Positions 6,907 to 14,789 of a stretch of 61,247 nucleotides of DNA are shown piece after piece. This stretch comes from an uncultured Clostridium sp. (GTDB lineage Bacteria; Bacillota; Clostridia; Lachnospirales; Lachnospiraceae), in assembly GCA_900555045.1 (NCBI GenBank), contig USJW01000008.1, forward strand, positions 1 through 61,247, read 5' to 3'. The stretch's first letter is position 1. Each line of letters begins with the position of its first letter. The position numbers were made by a program, and so were the translations under genes. The notes under the pieces were generated by a model. It was not told the DNA's origin. It worked only from the letters and a program-made list of their open reading frames with translations, and did not search any database.

Positions 6907-8322
6907 ATGGGCGGAATATTTGGAGTTGCTTCAAAGCAGAGCTGCACACTGGATCTTTTTTTCGGCGTGGACTATCACTCCCACCTTGGCACCAAGCGCG
7001 GGGGGATGGCGGTATACGGCGAGCAGGGATTCACCCGCTCCATCCACAACATAGAAAACACGCCGTTCCGGACAAAATTTGACGGGGACCTAGACGAGCT
7101 GGAGGGCAATATCGGAATCGGCTGCATCTCCGACAACGAGCCGCAGCCCCTGTTAATCCAGTCCCACCTGGGCAGCTACGCCATCACCACGGTGGGAAAG
7201 ATCAACAACATGGACGAGCTGGTGGCCGACGCCTACCGGAACGGTCACATCCATTTTATGGAAATGAGTCACGGGCGCATCAACGCCACGGAGCTGGTGG
7301 CCGCCATCGTCAACCAGAAGCCCACGCTGGTGGAGGGGCTTCTGTATGCGCAGGAGAAGATTGAAGGGTCCATGAGCATCCTCATCCTGACTCCCGAAGG
7401 GATCTACGCCTCCCGCGACCGCTACGGGAGAACCCCCATCGTCATCGGAAAAAAAGAAGGCGCGCACTGCGTGTCCTTTGAAAGCTTTGCCTACATCAAT
7501 CTGGGCTACACCGACTACAAGGAGCTGGGACCCGGGGAGATCGACTTTATCACGCCGGAAAGCGTGGAGATGTTGAGCGCCCCCAGGGGGGAGATGAAAA
7601 TCTGTTCCTTCCTCTGGGTCTACTACGGCTACCCCACCTCCTCCTACGAGGGGATCAACGTGGAGCAGATGCGCTATGAGTGCGGCCGCCTTTTGGCCAA
7701 GCGCGACCAGGGCGGCGACACCACCCCCGACATCGTGGCGGGCGTCCCGGACTCCGGCATCGCCCACGCGGTGGGCTACGCCAACGAGTCGAAAATCCCC
7801 TTCGCCAGACCCTTCATCAAATACACCCCCACCTGGCCCCGCTCCTTCATGCCCACCAACCAGGGCCAGCGCAACCTGATCGCGCGGATGAAGCTGATCC
7901 CGGTGGACGCCCTGATCCGCGGCAAGAGCCTGCTGCTCATCGACGACTCCATCGTGCGCGGCACCCAGCTCGGCGAAACCACGGAGTTCCTATACCAGAG
8001 CGGAGCCAAGGAGGTCCACATCCGCCCCGCCTGCCCGCCGCTCATGTTCGGCTGCCCCTACCTAAACTTCTCCCGCTCCTCCTCGGAGCTGGATTTGATC
8101 ACCCGCCGGATCATCCGCGACCGGGAGGGGGACGACGTGTCCGAGGAAGTGCTGCTGGACTACGCCAACCCGGACAGCCAGAATTATAAGGAGATGGTGG
8201 AGGAAATCCGCAAGCGCTTAAATTTCACCACCTTAAGCTTCCACCGCCTGGACGACCTGGTGGAATCCATCGGCTTATCCCCCTGCAAGCTGTGCACCTA
8301 CTGCTGGAGCGGGAAAAAATAA
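6907..8322 (+). CDS. PurF-like amidophosphoribosyltransferase homologue lacking the N-terminal Cys
   Basis: A 471-residue protein with the PurF architecture: an Ntn-type glutamine amidotransferase domain (about residues 1-225) and a phosphoribosyltransferase domain with the PRPP loop LLLIDDSIVRGTQ (about 341-353), PDSGIAHAVGYA and RSFMPTNQGQR. Genuine PurF begins its mature chain with catalytic Cys in CG(I/V)FG; here the sequence reads MGGIFG, so the nucleophile position is Gly, and HRGQ is KRGG. The C-terminus has a Cys cluster (PCKLCTYCW) near where B. subtilis PurF binds an iron-sulfur cluster. Start chosen by GAGGG 9 nt upstream of ATG 6907. It may use ammonia or have another role; it is monocistronic. 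Confidence 0.8.
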   Translation: MGGIFGVASKQSCTLDLFFGVDYHSHLGTKRGGMAVYGEQGFTRSIHNIENTPFRTKFDGDLDELEGNIGIGCISDNEPQPLLIQSHLGSYAITTVGKINNMDELVADAYRNGHIHFMEMSHGRINATELVAAIVNQKPTLVEGLLYAQEKIEGSMSILILTPEGIYASRDRYGRTPIVIGKKEGAHCVSFESFAYINLGYTDYKELGPGEIDFITPESVEMLSAPRGEMKICSFLWVYYGYPTSSYEGINVEQMRYECGRLLAKRDQGGDTTPDIVAGVPDSGIAHAVGYANESKIPFARPFIKYTPTWPRSFMPTNQGQRNLIARMKLIPVDALIRGKSLLLIDDSIVRGTQLGETTEFLYQSGAKEVHIRPACPPLMFGCPYLNFSRSSSELDLITRRIIRDREGDDVSEEVLLDYANPDSQNYKEMVEEIRKRLNFTTLSFHRLDDLVESIGLSPCKLCTYCWSGKK

Positions 8323-8360
8323 AAAACGGGCGGAATTTGTCCCCCCACATTCATACAGAC

Positions 8361-8398
8361 GGCCCCGCCGGAGCGCAGAAGCGCTTGCCGGCGGGGCC
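8361..8398 (+). terminator. strong hairpin between convergent genes
   Basis: An 11-bp perfect GC-rich stem (8361-8371 with 8388-8398) extended by an inner AGCGC/GCGCT stem. It lies between two convergent stops (8322 and 8416). The U tract is weak (AATTTGG), so it may act as a roadblock or mRNA end stabiliser for both strands rather than a classic terminator. Confidence 0.6.
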
Positions 8399-8415
8399 AA
8401 TTTGGCACCCTATAT

Positions 8416-9471
8416 TCACTTAATCACAATCGCCTGGGACAGATGTCTCGGCGTATCCGCATCGATCTCCTTCTTCTCAGCAATATAGTAGCCGATAAAC
8501 TGGCCGATGAACCCGATCAGCGCAGCGTTCTGCGCGTCATTGTAGCCGTAGGGCAGGTCCAGGCAATAATCCGACTCCTTAAAGTCCTCCGTGGCGCTGT
8601 TTCCGATGGCCAGCGTCACCGCGCCGTACTCCTTCATCTGCCGGAGGAGCTTCGCATCCTCCTGCACCGCTGCAGAGTGGCTCAGGAATATGATGAGCGT
8701 GTTCTCGTCCACCAGGCTCATGGGGCCGTGGCGGTACTCCAGGGAGTAGTACGCCTCGGAGTTTGAGAGGCCCATCTCCTTCATCTTGTTCATGCACTCA
8801 TTGGCCACGCCGTAATAGATGCCCTGCCCCAGAGTGATAAACAAGTTCAGGTTCTCATGACCGGCGATGATCCTTCGCGCCAGATCATCCATCCTTTGTA
8901 GCGCATCCCTTGCGCTGTCCCCGTAATTTGCCATGGCGGCGATCTCGTCACGCTTGCCGCCCACGTACATGGCCATGATCACCGCCAGGTACACCATGCT
9001 GGTGAAGGACCGGGTCATGATCACACTGTCCTCCGCCGTCTCCGGGGAGAGAATCATGTAGTCGTTGTACAGCGCGCTGTCCCCGTCGCAGGTGATCGCC
9101 AGGGATTTGACGCCCGGAAAGCTTCTGGCTTTGTCGATGGCCATGCGGACCTCGGTGGTGTAGCTCTTTCTGGTGATGGGCAGAACCAACACCCGCTTTC
9201 CCTTTAAATAGACCTCCGGGAAGTAGTACAGCTCCGAGCAGCACACCGCCTTTGCCGGAATTGCGTTGTAGCTGGAGAACGCGTGGGCCGCGGTCTGCGC
9301 CAGATACAGGCTGGTTCCGCAGCCGGTGAAAATGAGCTCGTCGTACCCCCCGGCAAACGCCTGGTCCAGCACCGCAAAGATCTCCGGGAGCCTGGCGTTA
9401 ACTGCCTCAAAGGACTCCGGCTGCCCGTAAATCTCTCTGTAGGTTACCTCACTGTTTTTCTTGTCCATCAT
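8416..9471 (-). CDS. SIS-domain sugar isomerase/deaminase-like protein
   Basis: A 351-residue protein with two SIS domains, resembling the isomerase half of GlmS and the AgaS/FrlB group that isomerise or deaminate phosphorylated amino sugars. The sugar-phosphate loops FTGCGTSLYLAQ (about residues 47-58) and LPITRKSYTTEV are visible, with GQGIYYGVANECMNKMKEMG and EYRHGPMSLVDENT in the second half. Start taken as ATG 9471 with AAAGGA upstream; the frame extends to a GTG at 9495 without a usable ribosome site. Last gene of a LacI-controlled sugar operon, 34 nt after the aldolase. Its exact substrate is unknown. Confidence 0.82.
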   Translation of the reverse strand: MMDKKNSEVTYREIYGQPESFEAVNARLPEIFAVLDQAFAGGYDELIFTGCGTSLYLAQTAAHAFSSYNAIPAKAVCCSELYYFPEVYLKGKRVLVLPITRKSYTTEVRMAIDKARSFPGVKSLAITCDGDSALYNDYMILSPETAEDSVIMTRSFTSMVYLAVIMAMYVGGKRDEIAAMANYGDSARDALQRMDDLARRIIAGHENLNLFITLGQGIYYGVANECMNKMKEMGLSNSEAYYSLEYRHGPMSLVDENTLIIFLSHSAAVQEDAKLLRQMKEYGAVTLAIGNSATEDFKESDYCLDLPYGYNDAQNAALIGFIGQFIGYYIAEKKEIDADTPRHLSQAIVIK

Positions 9472-9505
9472 CGATCCAGTATCCTTTCCTTCCACACTCC
9501 CACCG

Positions 9506-10360
9506 TCACGCCTTGCCGTCCGAGCCCGCCAGGAGAATAATCTTCTTCACATCTTCCACCAATTTCGCGTTGGCGTACTGGGACAGCTTCCAGGAATGGC
9601 CCTGGTGCTCCAGCGTCCTGATCCCTTCCTCGTAGTACTCCACATACTTGTAGCGGATCTCCGTCCCGAAATTGATCTTGGCCACGCCCAGGCGGATGGC
9701 CTCGCGGATCACGTCCTCATTCATCCCCGTGCACCCGTGCAGCACCAGGGGGATATCCGTAAACTTGCGGACCGCCTCCAAAACATCCAGATGGATGTCC
9801 GGCTCGCCCTTGTAGTACCCGTGGGCGTTGCCGATTCCGATGGCCAGGGAGTCCGGCTCACACAGGGACAGGAAGCGCCGCACCTCCTCCGGGTCCACGA
9901 TATTCTTGTTCTCGATGGTGGTTCCCATGTTGTCTAAGCGCAGTAGCTCCCCGATCTCCGCCTCCACCGGAACCCCGAAGCAGTGGGCCACCTTGATCAC
10001 CTCGTTGGTCATAGCGGCGTTCTCCTCCACCGGCCTGGTGGAGCCGTCGATCATCACGGACGTGAAGCCCAGCTGCAGCGCCTCCATACAGCGCGCAAAG
10101 CTGTCGCCGTGGTCCAGATGGATCGAAACCGGCACGGACACCTTGCCCGCGCACCACTTGCAGACCTCCACAAACCAGTCGTTCCCCGAGTAAGCGCCCG
10201 TGGAAACGTAGTGGGCCAAAATAATCGGTGAGTGCAGCTCCTCGGCTGCCCGGCAGATCGCCCAGATGATGTCGAAATTTCCGCCCTGGGTGTTGATGGC
10301 TGGAATAGCGTACCCTTCCCTTGAAGCCCTGATTAAATTTTCTTTATTCGTCACGATCAT
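9506..10360 (-). CDS. class II fructose/tagatose-bisphosphate aldolase family
   Basis: A 284-residue zinc-dependent class II aldolase of the GatY/KbaY type, normal length. Motifs: SIHLDHGDSFARCMEA (catalytic Asp and zinc His), SVMIDGSTRP, EAEIGELL, IGNAHGYYKGEP (zinc His), LHGCTG and KINFGTEIR. These enzymes split ketose bisphosphates to DHAP and an aldehyde. AGGAG precedes the ATG. It lies between the ABC permease and the SIS-domain gene and probably performs the cleavage step; no sugar kinase gene accompanies it in the operon. Confidence 0.88.
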   Translation of the reverse strand: MIVTNKENLIRASREGYAIPAINTQGGNFDIIWAICRAAEELHSPIILAHYVSTGAYSGNDWFVEVCKWCAGKVSVPVSIHLDHGDSFARCMEALQLGFTSVMIDGSTRPVEENAAMTNEVIKVAHCFGVPVEAEIGELLRLDNMGTTIENKNIVDPEEVRRFLSLCEPDSLAIGIGNAHGYYKGEPDIHLDVLEAVRKFTDIPLVLHGCTGMNEDVIREAIRLGVAKINFGTEIRYKYVEYYEEGIRTLEHQGHSWKLSQYANAKLVEDVKKIILLAGSDGKA

Positions 10361-10381
10361 AGTCCGGTTTCTCCTTTTTTG

Positions 10382-11221
10382 TTATCCCTTCACAGCGCCT
10401 GCCACCAGCCCCTTCACCATGTACCTCTGGAAGAAGATAAAGAGCAGAATCATCGGCAGCGCACCGATCACGGAAATCGCGTTGACCAGCGACCAGTCGT
10501 AGGAAAGCTCGCCCAGGTAGCGCAGGGCGATTCCCACGGACAGCGTTCTGAGGGAATCAGTTTGAATTAAAGTGGCCGCGTGGAGATAGTCGTCCCAGGT
10601 CATCAGAAACGAGTAGATTCCCACCGCGACGATTCCCGGCTTCACAAGCGGGCAGATCACGCGGAACAATGTCTGGAAGCGCTTGGAGCCGTCGATCTCC
10701 GCCGCCTCCTCCAACTCGTGGGGGACACCGTCGTAAAAGCCCGCCATCAGCATGACACAGAAGGGAATCTGCGCCGCCACGACCGCCAGAATCAGGCCGG
10801 TCCTGGTGTTGATCAGGTGGACCTTACCCAGAAGGCCGTACAGGGAGATCATTCGGCTGACCACCGGGAACATCTGGGAGGACAAAAGCGCCGCCATGAT
10901 CCAGCGGTTCCACTTGAAATGAAACCTGGAAAGTGCATATCCGGAGATCAGTGCAATAAACGTCGAAATCAGTGCAGAAAAGCCGGATACAATAAAGTTG
11001 TTTTTATAGTACACAAAAAACTGATTGTTGACTGTGAGAAGGCTGTAAAAGCTGGCTACCGTCGGGTTCTTTGGAATGAACGTGGGCGGGAACAAGTACG
11101 CCTCCATATTGGATTTGAGCGCGGTCACGACCATCCAGTAGATCGGAAACAACAGGAATATGAGAATCAGGACCAGGCCAATGTACCGCAGGCTGTTAAA
11201 GGCGGTTTTTTTATTTTTCAT
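10382..11221 (-). CDS. carbohydrate ABC transporter permease (MalG/UgpE type)
   Basis: A 279-residue inner-membrane permease with six predicted helices, the first at about residues 13-35 (IGLVLILIFLLFPIYWMVV). The EAA loop that contacts the ATPase is ELEEAAEIDGSKRFQTLFRV. It pairs with the permease just upstream (gap 13 nt). No ATP-binding gene is in this operon, so a shared ATPase such as MsmK/MalK encoded elsewhere is expected, as is common for this transporter class in Firmicutes. Confidence 0.92.
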   Translation of the reverse strand: MKNKKTAFNSLRYIGLVLILIFLLFPIYWMVVTALKSNMEAYLFPPTFIPKNPTVASFYSLLTVNNQFFVYYKNNFIVSGFSALISTFIALISGYALSRFHFKWNRWIMAALLSSQMFPVVSRMISLYGLLGKVHLINTRTGLILAVVAAQIPFCVMLMAGFYDGVPHELEEAAEIDGSKRFQTLFRVICPLVKPGIVAVGIYSFLMTWDDYLHAATLIQTDSLRTLSVGIALRYLGELSYDWSLVNAISVIGALPMILLFIFFQRYMVKGLVAGAVKG

Positions 11222-11234
11222 CCTCTTCGCCCTC

Positions 11235-12149
11235 CTAATCGCTCACGTTTTTGTTCATGATCTTGTTGTAGACAAAGATCACTCCGATCATCAGGAGCAT
11301 CCAGACGGTTGTCACCGCCGCGCCGCTTCCCAGATCCTGACTCACGAACGCCTCCCGGTAGCTCAAAATCGCCAGGGTGGTGGTCGCCCCGTCCGGGCCT
11401 CCGCCGGTCATGGTCCAGAACAGCGGGAACTGCTTGAAGTTCTCGATAATCGACATAGAGACCGCAATACTGATCACGCTCTTCATGCTGGGGAGCGTGA
11501 TGTAGAAAAACCGCTGCACGGCGTTGGCCCCGTCCATGGTGGCCGCCTCGAGAAGGTCCTCCGACACGTTCTGGAGTCCCGCTAAGAGGAGCAGCGTCAT
11601 CAGGGGCACCTGCTTCCACAGAGCCGCCACGCTGATTCCAAACAGCGCCGTCTGCGGGTTGTTGAGCACCGCCAGGTTGTTCACGCGCCCGCCGGTCACC
11701 ATGGAAACCAGGTACTTGATCAGGCCGTACTGGGGCTGGAACAGCCACATCCAGATGAGCGCCGATATAACGGTGGGGATCACCCAGGGTGTCATCATGA
11801 CACCCTGGATAATCTTTGCGCCCTTCACATTGCTGCTTAAAATAAGTGACAGGATCATGCCGAGCACAAACGCGCTGAGCACGACAACGATCACGAAAAT
11901 GAAGGTGTTAATAATCGCCTGCGGCAGCTTTGCATTCTGGAACAGCTTGATATAGTTTCCAAAATTGTTCCAGGTACCGGGTTTTCCACTGATAATATTT
12001 TTAATCTGATATTTCGTAAAGCTCTTGATCACGGAATCCACGACCGGTACCAGAATAAATACCACGGTCATGAGCACCGCTGGAAGTGCCAGAACCAGCG
12101 AGAATAATTTGTCCTTTGCCGTCCTGGTCAGACCGCTGCCACGACTCAT
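11235..12149 (-). CDS. carbohydrate ABC transporter permease (MalF/UgpA type)
   Basis: A 304-residue permease with six or so helices, beginning at about residues 16-35 (FSLVLALPAVLMTVVFILVP). The EAA loop is LLEAATMDGANAVQRFFYIT. GGAGGGG precedes the ATG. It sits 22 nt after the binding-protein gene and 13 nt before its partner permease, forming one importer for an unidentified sugar. Confidence 0.92.
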   Translation of the reverse strand: MSRGSGLTRTAKDKLFSLVLALPAVLMTVVFILVPVVDSVIKSFTKYQIKNIISGKPGTWNNFGNYIKLFQNAKLPQAIINTFIFVIVVVLSAFVLGMILSLILSSNVKGAKIIQGVMMTPWVIPTVISALIWMWLFQPQYGLIKYLVSMVTGGRVNNLAVLNNPQTALFGISVAALWKQVPLMTLLLLAGLQNVSEDLLEAATMDGANAVQRFFYITLPSMKSVISIAVSMSIIENFKQFPLFWTMTGGGPDGATTTLAILSYREAFVSQDLGSGAAVTTVWMLLMIGVIFVYNKIMNKNVSD

Positions 12150-12171
12150 ATGAACCCCTCCATACTACATT

Positions 12172-13539
12172 TTACTGATTTGCCAGAATTGCCTCCGCTG
12201 CCTTTTGGAAGTCCGCAATGGCGGTATCCACGTCCTTGTTGGAGACGGTGACTGCCTGTGCCAGTGTGCACAGCTCCAGGTTCAGATCGCTGATCTGGGG
12301 AACGAAGGTCTGCGCCTTTACATTCTCTGCGGAACCGGCTGCGCCTGCGAGCACCGGATTCATGTCCTTGCTGCCCTCCATGGACTTCTTGGCCGGGTAG
12401 GCGGGCGTGATGTTCGCCAGGTAATCGTTCAGCACATCCGAGGTTACAAGATACTGGGTGAACTTGCTGCAGGCCTCTTTCTGGGCATCGCCGTTGTCCA
12501 CGTACATCAGGCAGTGCGCCTGAAGAATACTCTGGCCGGTGCCGGATCCGCCTGCAAGCGGCTTCGCGGAGGCAGTGAAATTCTTCGCGTCCGGATTGAT
12601 CGCCTGGACTCCGTTGAAGCCCCAGGACTGATCATAGTACATTGCCAGCTGTCCAAGTGCAAATAAGTTTCTCAGATCCTTTAGCTTGGCGTTCTGCGGG
12701 TTGTAGCCCTTCTCGTTCAAGGTCTTTAACATGGTGATGGCATCCTTAAAGCCCTGGTTGTCAACGCTTAAGGTTCCGTCGTCCGCCAGAAGCGTTCCGC
12801 CGAAGTTGAAGATCATGCCGTTGATGGAGGAACCGGATACCGGCACGGAGGCGGTCGTCTGTCCGAAGGCGTAGACCGGATTTCCGTTGGAATCCTTTAA
12901 CTGGGAGAGCTTCTCCGCGTACTCAAGCATCTGGTCGTAGGTGGTGGGCGGCGCGCTGGGGTCTAGGCCGGCCTGTTTGAATAATTCCGTGTTGTAGTAG
13001 AGCACGTACGGGGAAACGTACATCGGCAGCCCGTAGGGCTTTCCGTCGATGTTGAAGGAATCCAGGATTGCAGGGTAGAAGTCGGCCAGATAATCCGCCG
13101 GGAGCACCTCGTCCACCGGAACGGTCAGGCCCGCATCCGCCAGCCCGGGCACCCAGTCGATCTCACCGAAGATCATATCCACCCGGTCGCCGCCTCCGGC
13201 CATGTTGATCACCTGGTTCACGATCTCGCCGTAGGGGGCGGTCACGAACTCCACGGTGATTCCGGGGTTCTTGGCCTCAAAATCCGTCTTCACGCCGTTC
13301 CAGAACTCCTCGTAGCCCTGCTCCAGCAGTGCATAGTTTGCAAACTTAATGGTAACCGGCTCCGTCTTCTCCGCCGGCGCTGCCGTGGTCGGGGCCTCTG
13401 TCTTCGCCTCCGTAACCGCTTCCGTCTTCCCGCTGTCCGCCTTGGGGGCTTCCGTCTGCTTCGGTGCACCGCCGCCGGAACATGCAGTCACAAAACCCAT
13501 GGTGGCCGCCATCGTAATCGCCATTAATCTTTTTTTCAT
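12172..13539 (-). CDS. carbohydrate ABC transporter substrate-binding lipoprotein
   Basis: A 455-residue family 1 extracellular binding protein. The signal peptide ends in a lipobox (FVTACSGG; Cys at about residue 20), followed by a Lys/Glu/Ala/Thr linker (to about 62) and the binding fold. DNQGFKDAITMLKTLNEKGY and FALGQLAMYYDQSWGF are typical of the family. First gene of the minus-strand importer block. GAGGG lies upstream of the ATG. An operator-like motif shared with the neighbouring lacI and isomerase genes lies about 105 nt upstream. Confidence 0.92.
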   Translation of the reverse strand: MKKRLMAITMAATMGFVTACSGGGAPKQTEAPKADSGKTEAVTEAKTEAPTTAAPAEKTEPVTIKFANYALLEQGYEEFWNGVKTDFEAKNPGITVEFVTAPYGEIVNQVINMAGGGDRVDMIFGEIDWVPGLADAGLTVPVDEVLPADYLADFYPAILDSFNIDGKPYGLPMYVSPYVLYYNTELFKQAGLDPSAPPTTYDQMLEYAEKLSQLKDSNGNPVYAFGQTTASVPVSGSSINGMIFNFGGTLLADDGTLSVDNQGFKDAITMLKTLNEKGYNPQNAKLKDLRNLFALGQLAMYYDQSWGFNGVQAINPDAKNFTASAKPLAGGSGTGQSILQAHCLMYVDNGDAQKEACSKFTQYLVTSDVLNDYLANITPAYPAKKSMEGSKDMNPVLAGAAGSAENVKAQTFVPQISDLNLELCTLAQAVTVSNKDVDTAIADFQKAAEAILANQ

Positions 13540-13643
13540 GTCATACCCTCTCTTTCTGAAATGCTTCCTCTCTTTATCTACGTTATAAAAATCTCCGGTT
13601 CCGCCGCAGCGCCCTGGCCATTTTCGCCTACACGCGTTAATAC

Positions 13644-13656
13644 ACTCGTGTGTATA
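13644..13656. promoter_or_regulatory. operator-like motif ACTCGTGTGTATA, copy 1
   Basis: The 13-mer ACTCGTGTGTATA lies between the lacI stop (13697) and the binding-protein start (13539), within a wider palindrome ATACACtcGTGTGTAT. The identical 13-mer also occurs at 14728 and 16181, each time upstream of a gene in this cluster. It is probably the binding site of the LacI regulator encoded at 13697-14704. Confidence 0.7.
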
Positions 13657-13696
13657 TCTGTGGCAGAGACCGCGATTTCTATAAAATATTCGGAAA

Positions 13697-14704
13697 TCAC
13701 GTACTGTCTCTCACAATCAATTTTGTCTCAAACTGGGCGTTCCCCGGCACTCCGCCGCCCATCATCTCCGTAATCATCTCAATGGCCGCCCGGCTGATCT
13801 CCTCCCGCTGCATCTCCAGGGTGGTGAGCTTTGGGCTGCAGAACCGGCTGATGCTGGAATTGTCGAACCCGACCACCCCGATCTCTCCCGGAACGTCATA
13901 TCCCGCGGCGATGGCCGCGTTCATCGCGATACAGGCCATCATGTCATTGCGCCCGATCATCCCGTCCACCGGACGGCTGCGAAGCGTTTCCTCCACCGCC
14001 CGGGCCAGCTCCTCCTCGTTGTGGCAGCCCGCGATCACGGTGCTACTGTCCGCCGGAAGGCCGTGGGCGTGCATCTCGTCGAGGTAGCCGTTGAGCCTTA
14101 AATCGGTGGGGCCGCTCACATTTCCGCGACGGCTGATCCGGTCGATGTAGATAATATTTCTACGCCCGGTCTCAATTAAGTGCCGCACCCCCATCCGCGC
14201 TCCGGGGTAAAGTCCGGAGGCCAGGGTGGCCACATTGGCGGGAAGCTTGTCGTGCCTGCGGTGTTCGAACAGGACCACCGGGATCCCGGCCTTGCTGAAA
14301 TACTCCACGTACTCCATCGGGATGCTGGTGGAGCTGATGATGATTCCGTCGTACTGGCGGCTGACCACCTGGGACACGAACTCCGGCGTGTTGCGGTTGG
14401 CGCAGAGGGAAATCAGAAACCCCGCCTCGTAGGCGTACCGGTCCATCTCACTGACAATCCGGCTGAAATACTCGTTGGTGATCTGGTCGGCGATGAACAG
14501 AAGCTGGTTGCTCCTCTTGCCCTTTAGCGCCCTGGCCACATTGTTCGGCCGGTAGTGGAGCTTCTCGATGGCCGCCTCCACTCTGGCGCGTTTTTCCTTC
14601 GCCACATAGCGGTTGTCGTTCACCACATACGACACGATCGTCTCGCTGACCCCTGCTTCTCTGGCTACATCTGCTCTCGTTACGCGTTCCCCGTTTTGGT
14701 TCAT
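13697..14704 (-). CDS. LacI-family transcriptional regulator of the sugar operon
   Basis: A 335-residue regulator. The N-terminal helix-turn-helix is VTRADVAREAGVSETIVSYV and the hinge reads RPNNVARALKGKRSN; the rest is a periplasmic-binding-protein-like effector domain (GIIISSTSIPMEYVEYF, GMIGRNDMMACIAMN, IGVVGFDNSSISRF). I choose ATG 14704 because AAGGAG lies 10 nt upstream; an earlier ATG at 14725 overlaps the predicted transcript start region. It lies between the isomerase and the importer, all on one strand, with a strong promoter and a motif overlapping its start site that suggest autorepression. Confidence 0.92.
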   Translation of the reverse strand: MNQNGERVTRADVAREAGVSETIVSYVVNDNRYVAKEKRARVEAAIEKLHYRPNNVARALKGKRSNQLLFIADQITNEYFSRIVSEMDRYAYEAGFLISLCANRNTPEFVSQVVSRQYDGIIISSTSIPMEYVEYFSKAGIPVVLFEHRRHDKLPANVATLASGLYPGARMGVRHLIETGRRNIIYIDRISRRGNVSGPTDLRLNGYLDEMHAHGLPADSSTVIAGCHNEEELARAVEETLRSRPVDGMIGRNDMMACIAMNAAIAAGYDVPGEIGVVGFDNSSISRFCSPKLTTLEMQREEISRAAIEMITEMMGGGVPGNAQFETKLIVRDST

Positions 14705-14727
14705 CTGCACAACTCTCCTTGCCATAA

Positions 14728-14740
14728 ACTCGTGTGTATA
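14728..14740. promoter_or_regulatory. operator-like motif ACTCGTGTGTATA, copy 2
   Basis: An identical copy of the 13-mer, placed 6 to 18 nt downstream of the lacI -10 element. Occupancy here should block transcription of the regulator, as expected for an autorepressing LacI protein. Confidence 0.72.
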
Positions 14741-14745
14741 TATAA

Positions 14746-14774
14746 AATATACATGTATTTTCAGGGGTTGTCAA
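14746..14774 (-). promoter_or_regulatory. sigma-A promoter of the lacI regulator gene
   Basis: On the minus strand a perfect TTGACA (14769-14774), 17-nt spacer and TATATT (14746-14751). It lies in the short gap after the isomerase gene, and the operator-like motif follows directly. Confidence 0.8.
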
Positions 14775-14789
14775 CCGTATGTTTCTGTT

